Below, one piece after another: positions 1-16,044 of a stretch of DNA of 64,000 nt. Source of the DNA: Zeimonas sp032027205. GTDB lineage: Bacteria; Pseudomonadota; Gammaproteobacteria; Burkholderiales; Burkholderiaceae_E. Location: contig JAVSMN010000001.1 in NCBI GenBank assembly GCA_032027205.1, positions 1,364,001 to 1,428,000 of the forward strand, written 5' to 3'. The notes below the pieces were generated by a model. It was not told where the DNA came from. It was given only the letters and a program-made list of their open reading frames with translations, and did not search any database. The translations under genes were made by a program, and so were the position numbers. Position 1 is the stretch's first letter. Each line of letters opens with the position of its first letter.

Positions 1-3308
<3,308 letters not shown>

Positions 3309-3329
3309 GAAAAACTCCTGAATCCTTCG

Positions 3330-3359
3330 CTCGGTTTCGTCACGCTCGGTTTCGTCACG
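3330..3359. repeat. 15-bp perfect tandem duplication in the rpoB-rpoC spacer
   Basis: The unit ctcggtttcgtcacg occurs twice head to tail, immediately after the rpoB stop codon and before the rpoC ribosome site. The first bases of a third unit (ctca) run into the rpoB stop. It lies within the 52-nt spacer and changes no protein. It looks like a slippage duplication. Confidence 0.85.
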
Positions 3360-3360
3360 C

Positions 3361-7482
<4,122 letters not shown>

Positions 7483-7649
7483 GAACACTCCGTGTCTAGC
7501 GGGAGACGGTGGAAACGGGGATGCAGTGGCGACCCGGGGCGGGGGTCACGCACGAGTAGGGGGCGTAGGGCGAAGCTGCCGATGAGAGAACCCCGCGGGG
7601 CGGGGCGTCCCGGAATGACTTTCCGGACATCGAGGCTCCGGAGAACGGG

Positions 7650-7678
7650 GTTTGCCGGCGCCTGGCAAGCCGGCAAAC
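7650..7678 (-). other. 9-bp stem-loop in the rplL-rpoB intergenic region
   Basis: A perfect inverted repeat, GTTTGCCGG and CCGGCAAAC, with an 11-nt loop, sits in the untranslated stretch between rplL and rpoB. A second, shorter dyad (CCGGAA, TGACT, TTCCGG) lies at 7610-7626. In enterobacteria this interval holds an attenuator and an RNase III site that set the ribosomal protein to polymerase ratio. A similar role here is inference. No T-tract follows. Confidence 0.5.
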
Positions 7679-7783
7679 CGCGTTCCCGTGCAGTGCACGC
7701 AAGACGCGGGCGCAACCCGGCCGCACCGCGCACCCTTGTGGGCGGGCGGTCGACACGGGTCGCGGGGGACGAAGCAACAACGC

Positions 7784-8164
7784 TTACTTGATCTCCACTT
7801 TCGCGCCGGCGTCGTCGAGCTGCTTCTTCAGCGCCTCGGCGTCGGCCTTCGAGATGGCTTCCTTGACGGCCTTCGGCGCACCGTCGACGAGGTCCTTGGC
7901 CTCCTTCAGGCCCAGGCCGGTCGCCGCGCGGACGACCTTGATGACCTCGACCTTCTTCTCGCCGGCGCCCAGCAGCATCACCGTGAATTCGGTCTGCTCC
8001 TCGGCGGCGGGAGCGGCGGCAGCACCGGCAGCCGGCGCGGCGGCGACGGCGGCGGCGGCGGCGGACACGCCGAACTTGTCTTCCATCTGCTTGATCAGCT
8101 CGGACAGCTCGAGCACGGTCATGCCGGCGATCGCGTCGAGGATCTCTTCCTTGTTCAGTGCCAT
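7784..8164 (-). CDS. rplL: 50S ribosomal protein L7/L12
   Basis: Ribosomal stalk protein that binds translation factors as dimers on L10. It has 126 residues, within the family range. The N-terminal dimerisation domain begins MALNKEEILDAIAGMTVLELSELI. An Ala/Pro-rich hinge covers about residues 35-55. The C-terminal factor-binding domain contains VMLLGAGEKKVEVIKVVR and GLGLKEAKDLVDGAP. GGAG lies upstream of the ATG. The gene is 96 nt downstream of rplJ in the same operon. Confidence 0.98.
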   Translation of the reverse strand: MALNKEEILDAIAGMTVLELSELIKQMEDKFGVSAAAAAVAAAPAAGAAAAPAAEEQTEFTVMLLGAGEKKVEVIKVVRAATGLGLKEAKDLVDGAPKAVKEAISKADAEALKKQLDDAGAKVEIK

Positions 8165-8260
8165 TTCTGTATCACTCCGTACGGTTCGGTTCGATTGCGT
8201 TCTGGAAATCGGGTTGGATCGGGCCGGGTGTTCGCCTTCGGCCAGATGCTCGCCTTCGGC

Positions 8261-8791
8261 TCAGGCGCCCGCCTGCTCTTTCTGGTCGCGCACGGCGGCC
8301 AGGGTGCGGGCGAAACGCGCCGGCACCTCGTTGAGCGTGCGGACGAACTGGGCGACCGGCGCCTGCATCGTGCCGAGCAACTTCGCCAGCAACTCGTCGC
8401 GGCTGGGCATCGTGGCGAGCGCCTTGACGCCGTTCTCGTCGAGAACGGAGTTGGCCATCGCGCCTGCCTTCAGCTGCAGCTTGTCGTTGCCCTTGGCGAA
8501 GTCGTTCAGCACCTTCGCGGCCGACACCGGATCGCTCGAAAAACCGTAGATGAGCGGCCCGACCATGCGGTCGGACAGCCCCTCGAACGGCGTCCCGGCG
8601 ACGGCGCGGCGCGCGAGCGTGTTCTTCAACACGCGCAGGTACACGCCCTGCCCCCGCGCCTGCTTGCGCAGCGCGGTGATCGCTCCGACTTCCAGACCTC
8701 GGTACTCGGCGACTACGATCGCCTGCGCCTTCGCCACTTCGGCGGAGACCTCGGCGACGACGGTCGCTTTCGCTTCTCGGTTCAGAGCCAT
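8261..8791 (-). CDS. rplJ: 50S ribosomal protein L10
   Basis: Base of the L7/L12 stalk, and a translational repressor of its own operon in the species studied. It has 176 residues. The N-terminus reads MALNREAKATVVAEVSAEV, followed by the conserved VAEYRGLEVG segment and NTLARRA. A GGAAG ribosome site precedes the ATG closely. The 329-nt untranslated region upstream fits a structured leader for L10-mediated control, which is known for the family but not shown here. Confidence 0.97.
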   Translation of the reverse strand: MALNREAKATVVAEVSAEVAKAQAIVVAEYRGLEVGAITALRKQARGQGVYLRVLKNTLARRAVAGTPFEGLSDRMVGPLIYGFSSDPVSAAKVLNDFAKGNDKLQLKAGAMANSVLDENGVKALATMPSRDELLAKLLGTMQAPVAQFVRTLNEVPARFARTLAAVRDQKEQAGA

Positions 8792-9121
8792 TTGCTTCCC
8801 ATGAATGCGGCGCTACGCGCCGTTACGGCGTTTCCGAGTCCGAGCCCTTCGAACCAGCCCTTGCGGACCGTTCCGGTGAAACTCTCGCTTCGGGTTCCGC
8901 CATCTGCGCAGGGTTGCGAACCTGGCCTCGCACTTGCGTGTTCGTCCGGACTCGCCGATTAAGGCTTCGGGCCTCGCGACCTTCGGCGCCCTGCGGTCTT
9001 TGACAACCCGCGGACCGGCTGCTTCGCTTCGCGGGAGATCCCGCTCGACTCGGCGGCCGGCTCGCGGCCCAAAGTTCCTTTCTGCTGCGTGCGGCTTCCT
9101 CGTTGCCTCTCGCCCGTGCCT
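8792..9121 (-). promoter_or_regulatory. Long rplA-rplJ intergenic region, probable L10 leader
   Basis: This 330-nt stretch between rplA and rplJ contains no convincing gene on either strand. In many bacteria the rplJL promoter and the mRNA leader bound by the L10-(L12)4 complex lie here. The position and length fit that role. I could not identify a consensus-quality promoter or draw a specific leader fold by eye, so the assignment rests on context. Confidence 0.5.
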
Positions 9122-9835
9122 TCAGGCGGCCGCTGCAGCGGCGGCCGAGAACGAGGCCGTATCGATCTTCACGCCGATGCCCATCGTGCTGGAGACCGCG
9201 ACCTTGCGCAGGTAAATGCCCTTCGATGCCGCCGGCTTGGCGCGATTCAGCGCCTCGACCAGCGCGCGCAGGTTCGTCTCGAGCTGCTCGATGCCGAACG
9301 ATGCGCGGCCGATCGACGCGTGGACGATGCCGGCCTTGTCGGTGCGGTACTGCACCTGACCCGCCTTGGCGTTCTTCACCGCGGTGGCGACGTCGGGCGT
9401 GACCGTGCCCACCTTCGGGTTCGGCATCAGCCCGCGCGGGCCGAGGATCTGGCCCAGCGTACCGACGACCTTCATCGCGTCGGGCGACGCGACGACGACG
9501 TCGAAGTTCAGGTTGCCCGCGCGCACCTGCTCGGCGAGGTCTTCCATGCCGACGATGTCGGCGCCCGCCGCACGCGCGGCCTCGGCCTTCTCGCCCTGCG
9601 TGAACACTGCGACGCGCACGCTCCTGCCGGTGCCGGCCGGCAGCACGACCGAGCCACGCACGACCTGGTCGGATTTCTTCGGGTCGACGCCAAGCTGGAC
9701 GGCGACGTCGATCGACTCGTCGAACTTCGCGGTGGCGGTGGTCTTCACCGTCTGTAGCGCGTCGGCGAGCGCGTAGATCTTCTGCCGGTCGAGACCGGCG
9801 CGGATCGTCTTCTGGCGTTTGGTGAGGCTGGCCAT
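9122..9835 (-). CDS. rplA: 50S ribosomal protein L1
   Basis: L1 forms the mobile stalk at the E-site and represses the L11 operon in many bacteria. It has 237 residues, starting MASLTKRQKTIRAGLDRQKIY. The signature motif region includes GPRGLMPNPKVGTVTPDV and GQVQYRTDKAGIVHA. The start codon overlaps the rplK stop by one base (TAATG), which indicates translational coupling. The C-terminus ends in a run of alanines. Confidence 0.98.
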   Translation of the reverse strand: MASLTKRQKTIRAGLDRQKIYALADALQTVKTTATAKFDESIDVAVQLGVDPKKSDQVVRGSVVLPAGTGRSVRVAVFTQGEKAEAARAAGADIVGMEDLAEQVRAGNLNFDVVVASPDAMKVVGTLGQILGPRGLMPNPKVGTVTPDVATAVKNAKAGQVQYRTDKAGIVHASIGRASFGIEQLETNLRALVEALNRAKPAASKGIYLRKVAVSSTMGIGVKIDTASFSAAAAAAA

Positions 9836-10266
9836 TACACGCCCTCCACGGTGATGCCCATGCTCGCCGCCGATCCGGCGATGCTGCGCACGGCGGCGTC
9901 CATGTCGGCAGCGGTGAGGTCGGGCATCTTCGCTTTCGCGATCTCCTCGGCCTGCGCGCGCGTGATGGTGCCGACCTTGTCGGTGTGCGGCTTGGCCGAG
10001 CCCTTGTCGATCTTCGCGGCCTTCTTGATGAGCACCGTTGCGGGCGGTGTCTTCATCACGAAGGTGAAGCTCTTGTCGGCGTACGCGGTGATGACGACCG
10101 GAATGGGCAGACCGGGCTCCAGTCCCTGCGTCTGCGCGTTGAACGCCTTGCAGAATTCCATGATGTTCAGGCCGCGCTGACCGAGCGCGGGCCCGATCGG
10201 CGGCGCCGGATTGGCCTTGCCGGCCGGCACCTGCAGCTTCACGTAACCGGTGATCTTCTTCGCCAT
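9835..10266 (-). CDS. rplK: 50S ribosomal protein L11
   Basis: Component of the GTPase-associated centre and needed for RelA activation. It has 143 residues, starting MAKKITGYVKLQVPAGKANPAPPIGPALG, the usual N-terminus. The reading frame stays open upstream to 10428, but that extension does not resemble the family. The ATG at 10266 has a GGGAG ribosome site 5 nt upstream. The gene overlaps rplA by one base. Confidence 0.98.
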   Translation of the reverse strand: MAKKITGYVKLQVPAGKANPAPPIGPALGQRGLNIMEFCKAFNAQTQGLEPGLPIPVVITAYADKSFTFVMKTPPATVLIKKAAKIDKGSAKPHTDKVGTITRAQAEEIAKAKMPDLTAADMDAAVRSIAGSAASMGITVEGV

Positions 10267-10344
10267 GCTGGCTCCCTGGTGAGTGCGAACGTCCTGCCAG
10301 CGCCTGCTTGCGCCGCGCCCCGGCGGGACTCCTCGATGGGGCGC

Positions 10345-10361
10345 CGAGGCGTAACGCCTCG
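10345..10361 (-). other. Short perfect hairpin between nusG and rplK
   Basis: CGAGGCG and CGCCTCG flank a TAA loop, giving a 7-bp perfect stem in the 115-nt nusG-rplK spacer. No T-run follows on the minus strand, so it is not a classical intrinsic terminator. It may be a processing or attenuation element. Confidence 0.45.
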
Positions 10362-10381
10362 AAAACCCGCCCCGTACTACT

Positions 10382-10915
10382 TCAAACCTTCTCGACCTGC
10401 CCGAACTCGAGCTCGACCGGCGTGGCACGACCGAAGATCGTGACCGAGACGCGCAGGCGGCTCTTGTCGTAGTTGACTTCCTCGACGTTGCCGTTGAAGT
10501 CGGTGAACGGACCCTCGCGCACGCGGACCATCTCGCCGACCTCGAACAACGTCTTCGGCCGCGGCTTTTCGACGCCCTCCTGCATCTGCGCCATGATCTT
10601 CTCGACCTCCTTCTCGGAGATCGGACTCGGGCGGTTGCCGGTGCCGCCGATGAAGCCGGTGACCTTGTTCGTATGCTTGACGAGGTGCCAGCTGGCGTCG
10701 TCCATGTCCATCTCGACGAGCACGTAGCCGGGGAAGAAGCGCCGCTCGGTGATCGTGCGCTGCCCGCCCTTCATCTCGACGACTTCCTCGGTAGGCACGA
10801 GGATGCGACCGAACTTCTCGCCCATGCCGGCGCGGTCGGCGCGCTCCCGGATCGCCCGCGCGACGCTCTTCTCCATTCCGGAGTAGGCGTGCACCACGTA
10901 CCAGCGCTTGGTCAT
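10382..10915 (-). CDS. nusG: Transcription termination/antitermination protein NusG
   Basis: NusG binds RNA polymerase through its N-terminal domain and Rho or S10 through its KOW domain. It has 177 residues, starting MTKRWYVVHAYSGMEKSVARAI. The NGN core includes FFPGYVLVEMDMDD. The C-terminal KOW domain includes VREGPFTDFNGNVEEVNYDKSRL. The ATG overlaps the secE stop (ATGA). The open frame upstream of 10915 runs antisense to nothing real and belongs to the secE region in another frame. Confidence 0.97.
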   Translation of the reverse strand: MTKRWYVVHAYSGMEKSVARAIRERADRAGMGEKFGRILVPTEEVVEMKGGQRTITERRFFPGYVLVEMDMDDASWHLVKHTNKVTGFIGGTGNRPSPISEKEVEKIMAQMQEGVEKPRPKTLFEVGEMVRVREGPFTDFNGNVEEVNYDKSRLRVSVTIFGRATPVELEFGQVEKV

Positions 10916-11298
10916 CAACGATTCCACCCGAGAATGAGGTCGTACAGCGTGAACTCGAGCGTCTTGTCGACCAGCCACAGGAACAGCGCCATCGCCACGA
11001 CGAACGCGAAGACGATCAGGGTGACCTGCGTCGTCTCCTTGCGGTCGGGCCAGTAGACGCGTTTCGTCTCGCTCCAGGAGTCGCGGGAGAACGCAAAGAA
11101 GCGCTGCCCCGGCCCCGACGTGTAGGCGATGCCCGCACCAACGACGAGTCCGGCGAGAACCGCGCCCACGCGCGCGATCGTCGGTTGCTGCGCCAACCAG
11201 TAGAAGCCGATGACACCGGCGACGACGGCTGCGATGGCCAGAACGACCTTCGCGCGGTCGGCGCCGCTGGTCACGTTTTCGATCGTCTGATTCGACAT
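10915..11298 (-). CDS. secE: Preprotein translocase subunit SecE
   Basis: Essential clamp subunit of the SecYEG channel in the inner membrane. It has 127 residues, the long three-helix form seen in proteobacteria. Hydrophobic segments lie near residues 19-38, 43-62 and 92-116. The conserved region reads RFFAFSRDSWSETKRVYWPDRKETTQVT, with the last helix after it. It is 31 nt downstream of tRNA-Trp and overlaps nusG by 4 nt, so the three are probably cotranscribed. Confidence 0.95.
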   Translation of the reverse strand: MSNQTIENVTSGADRAKVVLAIAAVVAGVIGFYWLAQQPTIARVGAVLAGLVVGAGIAYTSGPGQRFFAFSRDSWSETKRVYWPDRKETTQVTLIVFAFVVAMALFLWLVDKTLEFTLYDLILGWNR

Positions 11299-11329
11299 CC
11301 GGATGGTCGCTCGAAGCGGCCCGTTGGTT

Positions 11330-11405
11330 TGGCAGGGGCAGAGGGAATCGAACCCCCAACCTTCGGTTTTGGAGACCGACGCTCTGCCAGTTGAGCTATG
11401 CCCCT
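11330..11405 (-). tRNA. trnW: tRNA-Trp (anticodon CCA)
   Basis: A 76-nt cloverleaf whose gene encodes the 3' CCA. The acceptor stem begins AGGGGCA and closes with TGCCCCT. The anticodon loop is CTCCAAA with anticodon CCA, and the T-arm is GGGGGTTCGATTCCC. It lies between tuf and secE, the conserved position in betaproteobacteria and gammaproteobacteria. Confidence 0.97.
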
Positions 11406-11418
11406 GTGGAAGTTCAGG

Positions 11419-11504
11419 GAAGGGGGAAGGGAGAAGAGGGAAGGGGCAAAGTCCTCGACGGCGACGCGCACCGCGCTGGTTTTCCCCTTCTCCCTTCCCC
11501 CTTC
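11419..11504. repeat. Homopurine/homopyrimidine inverted repeat between tuf and tRNA-Trp
   Basis: An 18-nt arm, GAAGGGGGAAGGGAGAAG, at 11419-11436 is matched by its exact reverse complement at 11487-11504, with 50 nt between. Each arm lies within a longer all-purine or all-pyrimidine tract. The plus-strand tract 11417-11446 and the minus-strand tract 11518-11483 each contain at least four runs of three or more G, fitting a G-quadruplex pattern. On the minus-strand transcript this follows the tuf stop directly. It could act as a terminator-like hairpin, triplex or quadruplex. No U-tract follows. Confidence 0.8.
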
Positions 11505-11521
11505 TCCCTTCTCTTCCCGAC

Positions 11522-12712
<1,191 letters not shown>

Positions 12713-12850
12713 TTCGAACTCCCGGTTCTTGTTCCGATGCTGTCAGCTAGCGATCCACCGTGCTCGGCACGGGTTCGACGATGCAGGCCCCGGCGTTGCG
12801 GCTGGTTGCGACTCGACGTTGCGATTCGATGATGTCGATTCGATGTTGTT

Positions 12851-12925
<75 letters not shown>

Positions 12926-12950
12926 GCAACGGGAACGTCCCGGCAGGTGC

Positions 12951-13024
12951 TGGAGCGGGTGAAGGGAATCGAACCCTCGTCGTAAGCTTGGAAGGCTTCT
13001 GCTCTACCATTGAGCTACACCCGC
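12951..13024 (-). tRNA. trnG: tRNA-Gly (anticodon TCC)
   Basis: A 74-nt tRNA with encoded CCA. The acceptor stem is GCGGGTG paired with CACCCGC. The anticodon loop is CTTCCAA with anticodon TCC. The T-loop is GTTCGATT. It is 25 nt upstream of tRNA-Thr on the same strand. Confidence 0.96.
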
Positions 13025-13098
13025 GAGCCGAACCGCCGATTCCGATCACCGCGAACCGATCACCACCAAAACCAGTTACCGTCGAGACAAACTGCCGC

Positions 13099-13184
13099 TG
13101 GTGGAGGGGGTTGGATTCGAACCAACGTAGGCGTAAGCCAACAGATTTACAGTCTGCCCCCTTTAGCCACTCGGGCACCCCTCC
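13099..13184 (-). tRNA. trnY: tRNA-Tyr (anticodon GTA)
   Basis: An 86-nt class II tRNA with encoded CCA and a long variable arm. The acceptor stem is GGAGGGG paired with CCCCTCC. The anticodon loop is CTGTAAA with anticodon GTA. It is the promoter-proximal member of the Tyr-Gly-Thr-tuf unit. Confidence 0.96.
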
Positions 13185-13196
13185 GGGGAACCGCGA

Positions 13197-13225
13197 ATTA
13201 TGGCCCGCGACAGATCGAATGTCAA
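13197..13225 (-). promoter_or_regulatory. Sigma70 promoter of the tRNA-Tyr/Gly/Thr-tuf unit
   Basis: On the minus strand a perfect -35 TTGACA (13225-13220) is followed after exactly 17 nt by CATAAT (13202-13197). The predicted start falls about 5 nt upstream of the mature tRNA-Tyr end. The discriminator TCGCGG is GC-rich, as in stable-RNA promoters under stringent control in studied proteobacteria. That regulation is inference. The promoter shares a 62-nt divergent region with phaM. Confidence 0.85.
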
Positions 13226-13246
13226 TTTTGCCGACCGGAGGCTCCG

Positions 13247-14023
13247 ATGGCGAACGATCGCGAGAACATGGGATTGGCGGGCGGCCTGCAGGGGCTCGGG
13301 GTCGGCCCGCTGAACGTCGGCAACCTGCTCGACACCGTCGATTTCGTGAAGAACGCGTGGTCGGCATTCGGCGTGCCGTCGTCGCTCGCGCCCACAACCG
13401 ACGTCGATGAGCTCGACCGACGCATTGCGGACCTGAAGGCGGTCGAGCAGTGGCTGACGATGAACCTGAACCTGCTGAAGGGCAGCGTACAGGCGCTGGA
13501 GGTACAGCGTGCAACGATCGCGACGCTGAAGGCCTACGGCGCGATGATCGGTTCGCCGACGAACCTTCCGGGGGCGAACGCGCTCGCCCAGGCCATGTCG
13601 GCCGCAGCCTCCGGCGCGATGTCGGCGGCCGGCGGCGTCGGCCAGGTTTCGGGCGCCGCTTCCATGCCGGCGACCACGACGCCGGACGACGCCGCACACC
13701 TCGTGCAGACGCCGGCCGCAGCGATGGCGAGCGCCGCCAGCGGCGAAGGTCATGCCGAGGCGCCGGCGCTGCCCGGATTCGACGCAGGTGCCTGGTGGGA
13801 ACTGCTGCATCGACAGTTCAACCAGATCGCCGCCGCCGCCCTGGGCGCCCAGGGCAAATCTTCGGCTGCCGAAGCCGCAAAAAAAACCGCCAGGGGAACG
13901 CGCGCCGATCGGGAAGGCGCACCAGTTGCTCGGAGCAGGAAGACGCCGGCCGATCGGAAGAAGAAGTCTTCTTCGACCGGGGGACCGGAACCCGGCCGTC
14001 GCGGCCGTGGGCCCGCCCGGTGA
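13247..14023 (+). CDS. phaM: PhaM-family polyhydroxyalkanoate granule regulator
   Basis: The family links PHB granules to the nucleoid and activates PHB synthase (PhaC) in Ralstonia/Cupriavidus. It has 258 residues. The N-terminal signature includes DTVDFVKNAWSAFGVP, DVDELDRRIADLKAVEQWL and NLLKGSVQALEVQRATI. An Ala-rich middle section, about residues 115-170, leads to a GAWWELLHRQFNQIA helix. The last 55 residues are Lys/Arg-rich, as expected for DNA binding. The ATG has GGAGG about 6 nt upstream. No phaC, phaP or phaA/B gene is visible nearby, so PHB metabolism is inferred from this gene only. Confidence 0.85.
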   Translation: MANDRENMGLAGGLQGLGVGPLNVGNLLDTVDFVKNAWSAFGVPSSLAPTTDVDELDRRIADLKAVEQWLTMNLNLLKGSVQALEVQRATIATLKAYGAMIGSPTNLPGANALAQAMSAAASGAMSAAGGVGQVSGAASMPATTTPDDAAHLVQTPAAAMASAASGEGHAEAPALPGFDAGAWWELLHRQFNQIAAAALGAQGKSSAAEAAKKTARGTRADREGAPVARSRKTPADRKKKSSSTGGPEPGRRGRGPAR

Positions 14024-14078
14024 GCATCTGACTCCCGAGGGCGCTTCCGCGAGGGACTCGAACCACAGACGCACGCCG

Positions 14079-15305
14079 ATGACCCTCTCGACCCGAACCT
14101 TTCGACACGGCCACGCCGCCCAGGGCGAGTGGCACGAACTGACGCAGCGCGTCATCGCGCAGCTGTCGGCGCGCGAACCGCCCGGCGACAGCGCGCTCGT
14201 CGCCGGACTCGGACTGCTCTACGTAACCGAAGGGCTGTCCGATCGCCTGCCGTCGATTGCCTCGACGCTCGGCGAGCGTTTTCCCGGCGTGCGCTGGGTA
14301 GGCGCCGCGGCGCACGGCGTTTGCGTCGGCGGCGCGGAGTACGCGCAGGAACCCGCGCTCGTCGCGATGATCTGCGAGTTGCCGGCCGACAGCTGGCGCG
14401 TGTTTTCCGGCTCGCAGCGTCTGCCGGCGATCGACTCCGAACGAAGTGTCGTCGGACCTCGAACGTCGAGCGCGCTCGTGCATGCCGACTCGGCAAGCGC
14501 GGCGCTTCCTGAATCGATCGCCGGGCTCGCCCACCGCCTCGACAGCGGTTTCCTGTTCGGCGGCCTGGTCGGCGGCGCCGAGTCGCGCGGCCCGCAGCTG
14601 GCCGGCGGAGTCGTACACGGCGGGCTGTCCGGCGTCGCCTTCGGCGCACAGGTGCACCTGCTGTCGCGGGTGACGCAGGGCTGTGCGCCGCTTTCGCGCG
14701 AACACATCGTTTCGGCATGCACGTCGCACTACATCGAGCGGCTCGACGAGCGGCCGGCACTGGACGTCCTGCTCGACGACCTCGACGTGCGCGGGGCCGC
14801 GCGCGACTCGCACGACGGCGAGGAGATCCTGCGCGCGCTGCCGGCCGAACGGCTGTCGCGCGGCCTGATGATCGGCTTCGCGCCGCCGGAGGTTGCGCGC
14901 GGCGTCGGCTTCGGCGACTACGTGGTGCGCAACGTGCTCGGCATCGATCCGCAGAACCGCGTGATCGCGGTGTCGACCGTGCCCCGACAGGGAGACCGCG
15001 CGGTGTTCTGCACGCGCGACCAGCAGGCGGCGCGCGCCGACCTCGTGCGCGTCTGCACGGAACTGCGCGAGGAGCTCGAATCGGGCGAGCTGAACGCGCT
15101 CGGCGCGCACTACGTTTCCTGCGTTGCGCGCGGCGAGCACCTGTTCGGCGCCACCGGCGTGGAACTGGGAATCATTGCGCACAATCTCGGGGAAATCCCT
15201 CTCGTCGGCTTTTTCGCCAATGGCGAGATCGCGTACGACCGGATCTACGGCTACACGGGCGTGCTCACGCTGTTCGTCGAGCAGCGCAACGCGGCGCGTA
15301 TTTGA
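14079..15305 (+). CDS. FIST-domain (FIST N + FIST C) protein
   Basis: FIST domains are predicted small-ligand sensory domains, often linked to signal transduction. The protein has 408 residues and no transmembrane segment or output domain, so it looks like a free-standing cytoplasmic FIST protein. The N-terminal half contains GLGLLYVTEGLSDRLP and WVGAAAHGVCVGG. The C-terminal half has RVIAVSTVPRQGDRAVFCTRDQ, ALGAHYVSCVARG and EIPLVGFFANGEIAY, matching FIST C. It starts 55 nt after phaM and may be cotranscribed with it. The ligand is unknown. Confidence 0.75.
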   Translation: MTLSTRTFRHGHAAQGEWHELTQRVIAQLSAREPPGDSALVAGLGLLYVTEGLSDRLPSIASTLGERFPGVRWVGAAAHGVCVGGAEYAQEPALVAMICELPADSWRVFSGSQRLPAIDSERSVVGPRTSSALVHADSASAALPESIAGLAHRLDSGFLFGGLVGGAESRGPQLAGGVVHGGLSGVAFGAQVHLLSRVTQGCAPLSREHIVSACTSHYIERLDERPALDVLLDDLDVRGAARDSHDGEEILRALPAERLSRGLMIGFAPPEVARGVGFGDYVVRNVLGIDPQNRVIAVSTVPRQGDRAVFCTRDQQAARADLVRVCTELREELESGELNALGAHYVSCVARGEHLFGATGVELGIIAHNLGEIPLVGFFANGEIAYDRIYGYTGVLTLFVEQRNAARI

Positions 15306-15343
15306 GCGGCGTGAGCGGCGCGCAGCGGGGAACGGCGCGGCGC

Positions 15344-15387
15344 GTGAGCGATGCACCACGTGAGCGACGCACCACGTGAGCGACGCG
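15344..15387. repeat. 16-bp tandem repeat with CACGTG cores upstream of the nucleotidyltransferase gene
   Basis: The units gtgagcgatgcaccac (15344-15359) and gtgagcgacgcaccac (15360-15375) differ at one base and are followed by a partial third copy (gtgagcgacgcg). The unit junctions create the palindrome CACGTG. The repeat lies in the 178-nt spacer between the FIST and nucleotidyltransferase genes. It supplies the in-frame GTG at 15376 that would otherwise be a candidate start. Confidence 0.75.
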
Positions 15388-15452
15388 CCGTGCGCGGGCG
15401 CAAGCCCGACGAGCGGCGGGCGGCGCGGCGAAGCGGCGCGGCAGCCCGTTGC

Positions 15453-15458
15453 TACAAT
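15453..15458 (+). promoter_or_regulatory. Candidate -10 element (TACAAT) for the nucleotidyltransferase gene
   Basis: TACAAT in the context GCTACAATCG lies 26 nt before the preferred GTG start at 15484. No good -35 was seen at 16-18 nt. It supports starting translation at 15484, since the alternative GTG at 15376 lies upstream of it. Confidence 0.35.
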
Positions 15459-15483
15459 CGATCGCAGCCCCGCGGACGACGAC

Positions 15484-16005
15484 GTGAGCAACGCACTGGT
15501 CGGCTTCGAACACAAGATCTGCGATCCGGCGCACGCCGCGCGCGAAGCAGCGGGCCTGCCGCGGCCGATTGTCTTCACCAACGGCGTGTTCGACGTACTG
15601 CACAGAGGACACGTCACCTGCCTCGCCGAGGCGCGCGCGCTCGGCGCCTCGCTCGTCGTCGCGTTGAACAGCGACGGGTCGGTCAAGCGACTGGGCAAGG
15701 GCAGCGATCGACCGATCAATCCGCTGGCCGACCGGCTCGCCGTCGTCGCCGCGCTCGAAGCGACGACGCTCGTCACGTGGTTCGAGGCGGACACGCCGCT
15801 CGAGCTGATCGTCGCGATCCGGCCCGACGTCCTCGTCAAGGGCGGCGACTGGCCGCTCGACGACATCGTCGGCGCCAGCGAGGTGCGCGCAGCGGGCGGG
15901 TCGGTGCATTCGATTCCGTTCCGCTTCCAGCGTTCGACGAGCGACCTGCTCGAGCGCATCCGGCAAAGCAGTCCCGAACGAGACGACGAGCCGCTGCGGC
16001 GCTGA
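15484..16005 (+). CDS. hldE (C-terminal type, rfaE2): D-glycero-beta-D-manno-heptose 1-phosphate adenylyltransferase
   Basis: Makes ADP-heptose from heptose 1-phosphate for the lipopolysaccharide inner core. It has 173 residues and is a single-domain cytidylyltransferase-fold enzyme, without the kinase domain of the fused enterobacterial HldE. The nucleotide-binding motif FTNGVFDVLHRGH is at residues 31-43, with NSDGSVKRLGKG and VLVKGGDW further on. I chose the GTG at 15484 because the 36 extra residues from GTG 15376 are low-complexity and come from a DNA repeat. Ribosome site evidence is weak. It converges on the SPOR-like gene. Confidence 0.85.
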   Translation: MSNALVGFEHKICDPAHAAREAAGLPRPIVFTNGVFDVLHRGHVTCLAEARALGASLVVALNSDGSVKRLGKGSDRPINPLADRLAVVAALEATTLVTWFEADTPLELIVAIRPDVLVKGGDWPLDDIVGASEVRAAGGSVHSIPFRFQRSTSDLLERIRQSSPERDDEPLRR

Positions 16006-16044
16006 TCGGCGTCGCTCGCGAGGCGTCGCGCTCCTTCCCGATTT

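Noticed and set aside
7483..7488. GTG at 7488 as the rpoB start
   Set aside because: The ribosome site would abut the GTG; the ATG two codons later has proper spacing.
9835..10428. Longer rplK with about 54 extra N-terminal residues
   Set aside because: The extension is unlike L11, and the ATG at 10266 has a good ribosome site.
15376..15483. Upstream GTG start for the heptose nucleotidyltransferase
   Set aside because: It lies in a tandem DNA repeat, upstream of the candidate -10, and adds a low-complexity sequence not seen in the family.
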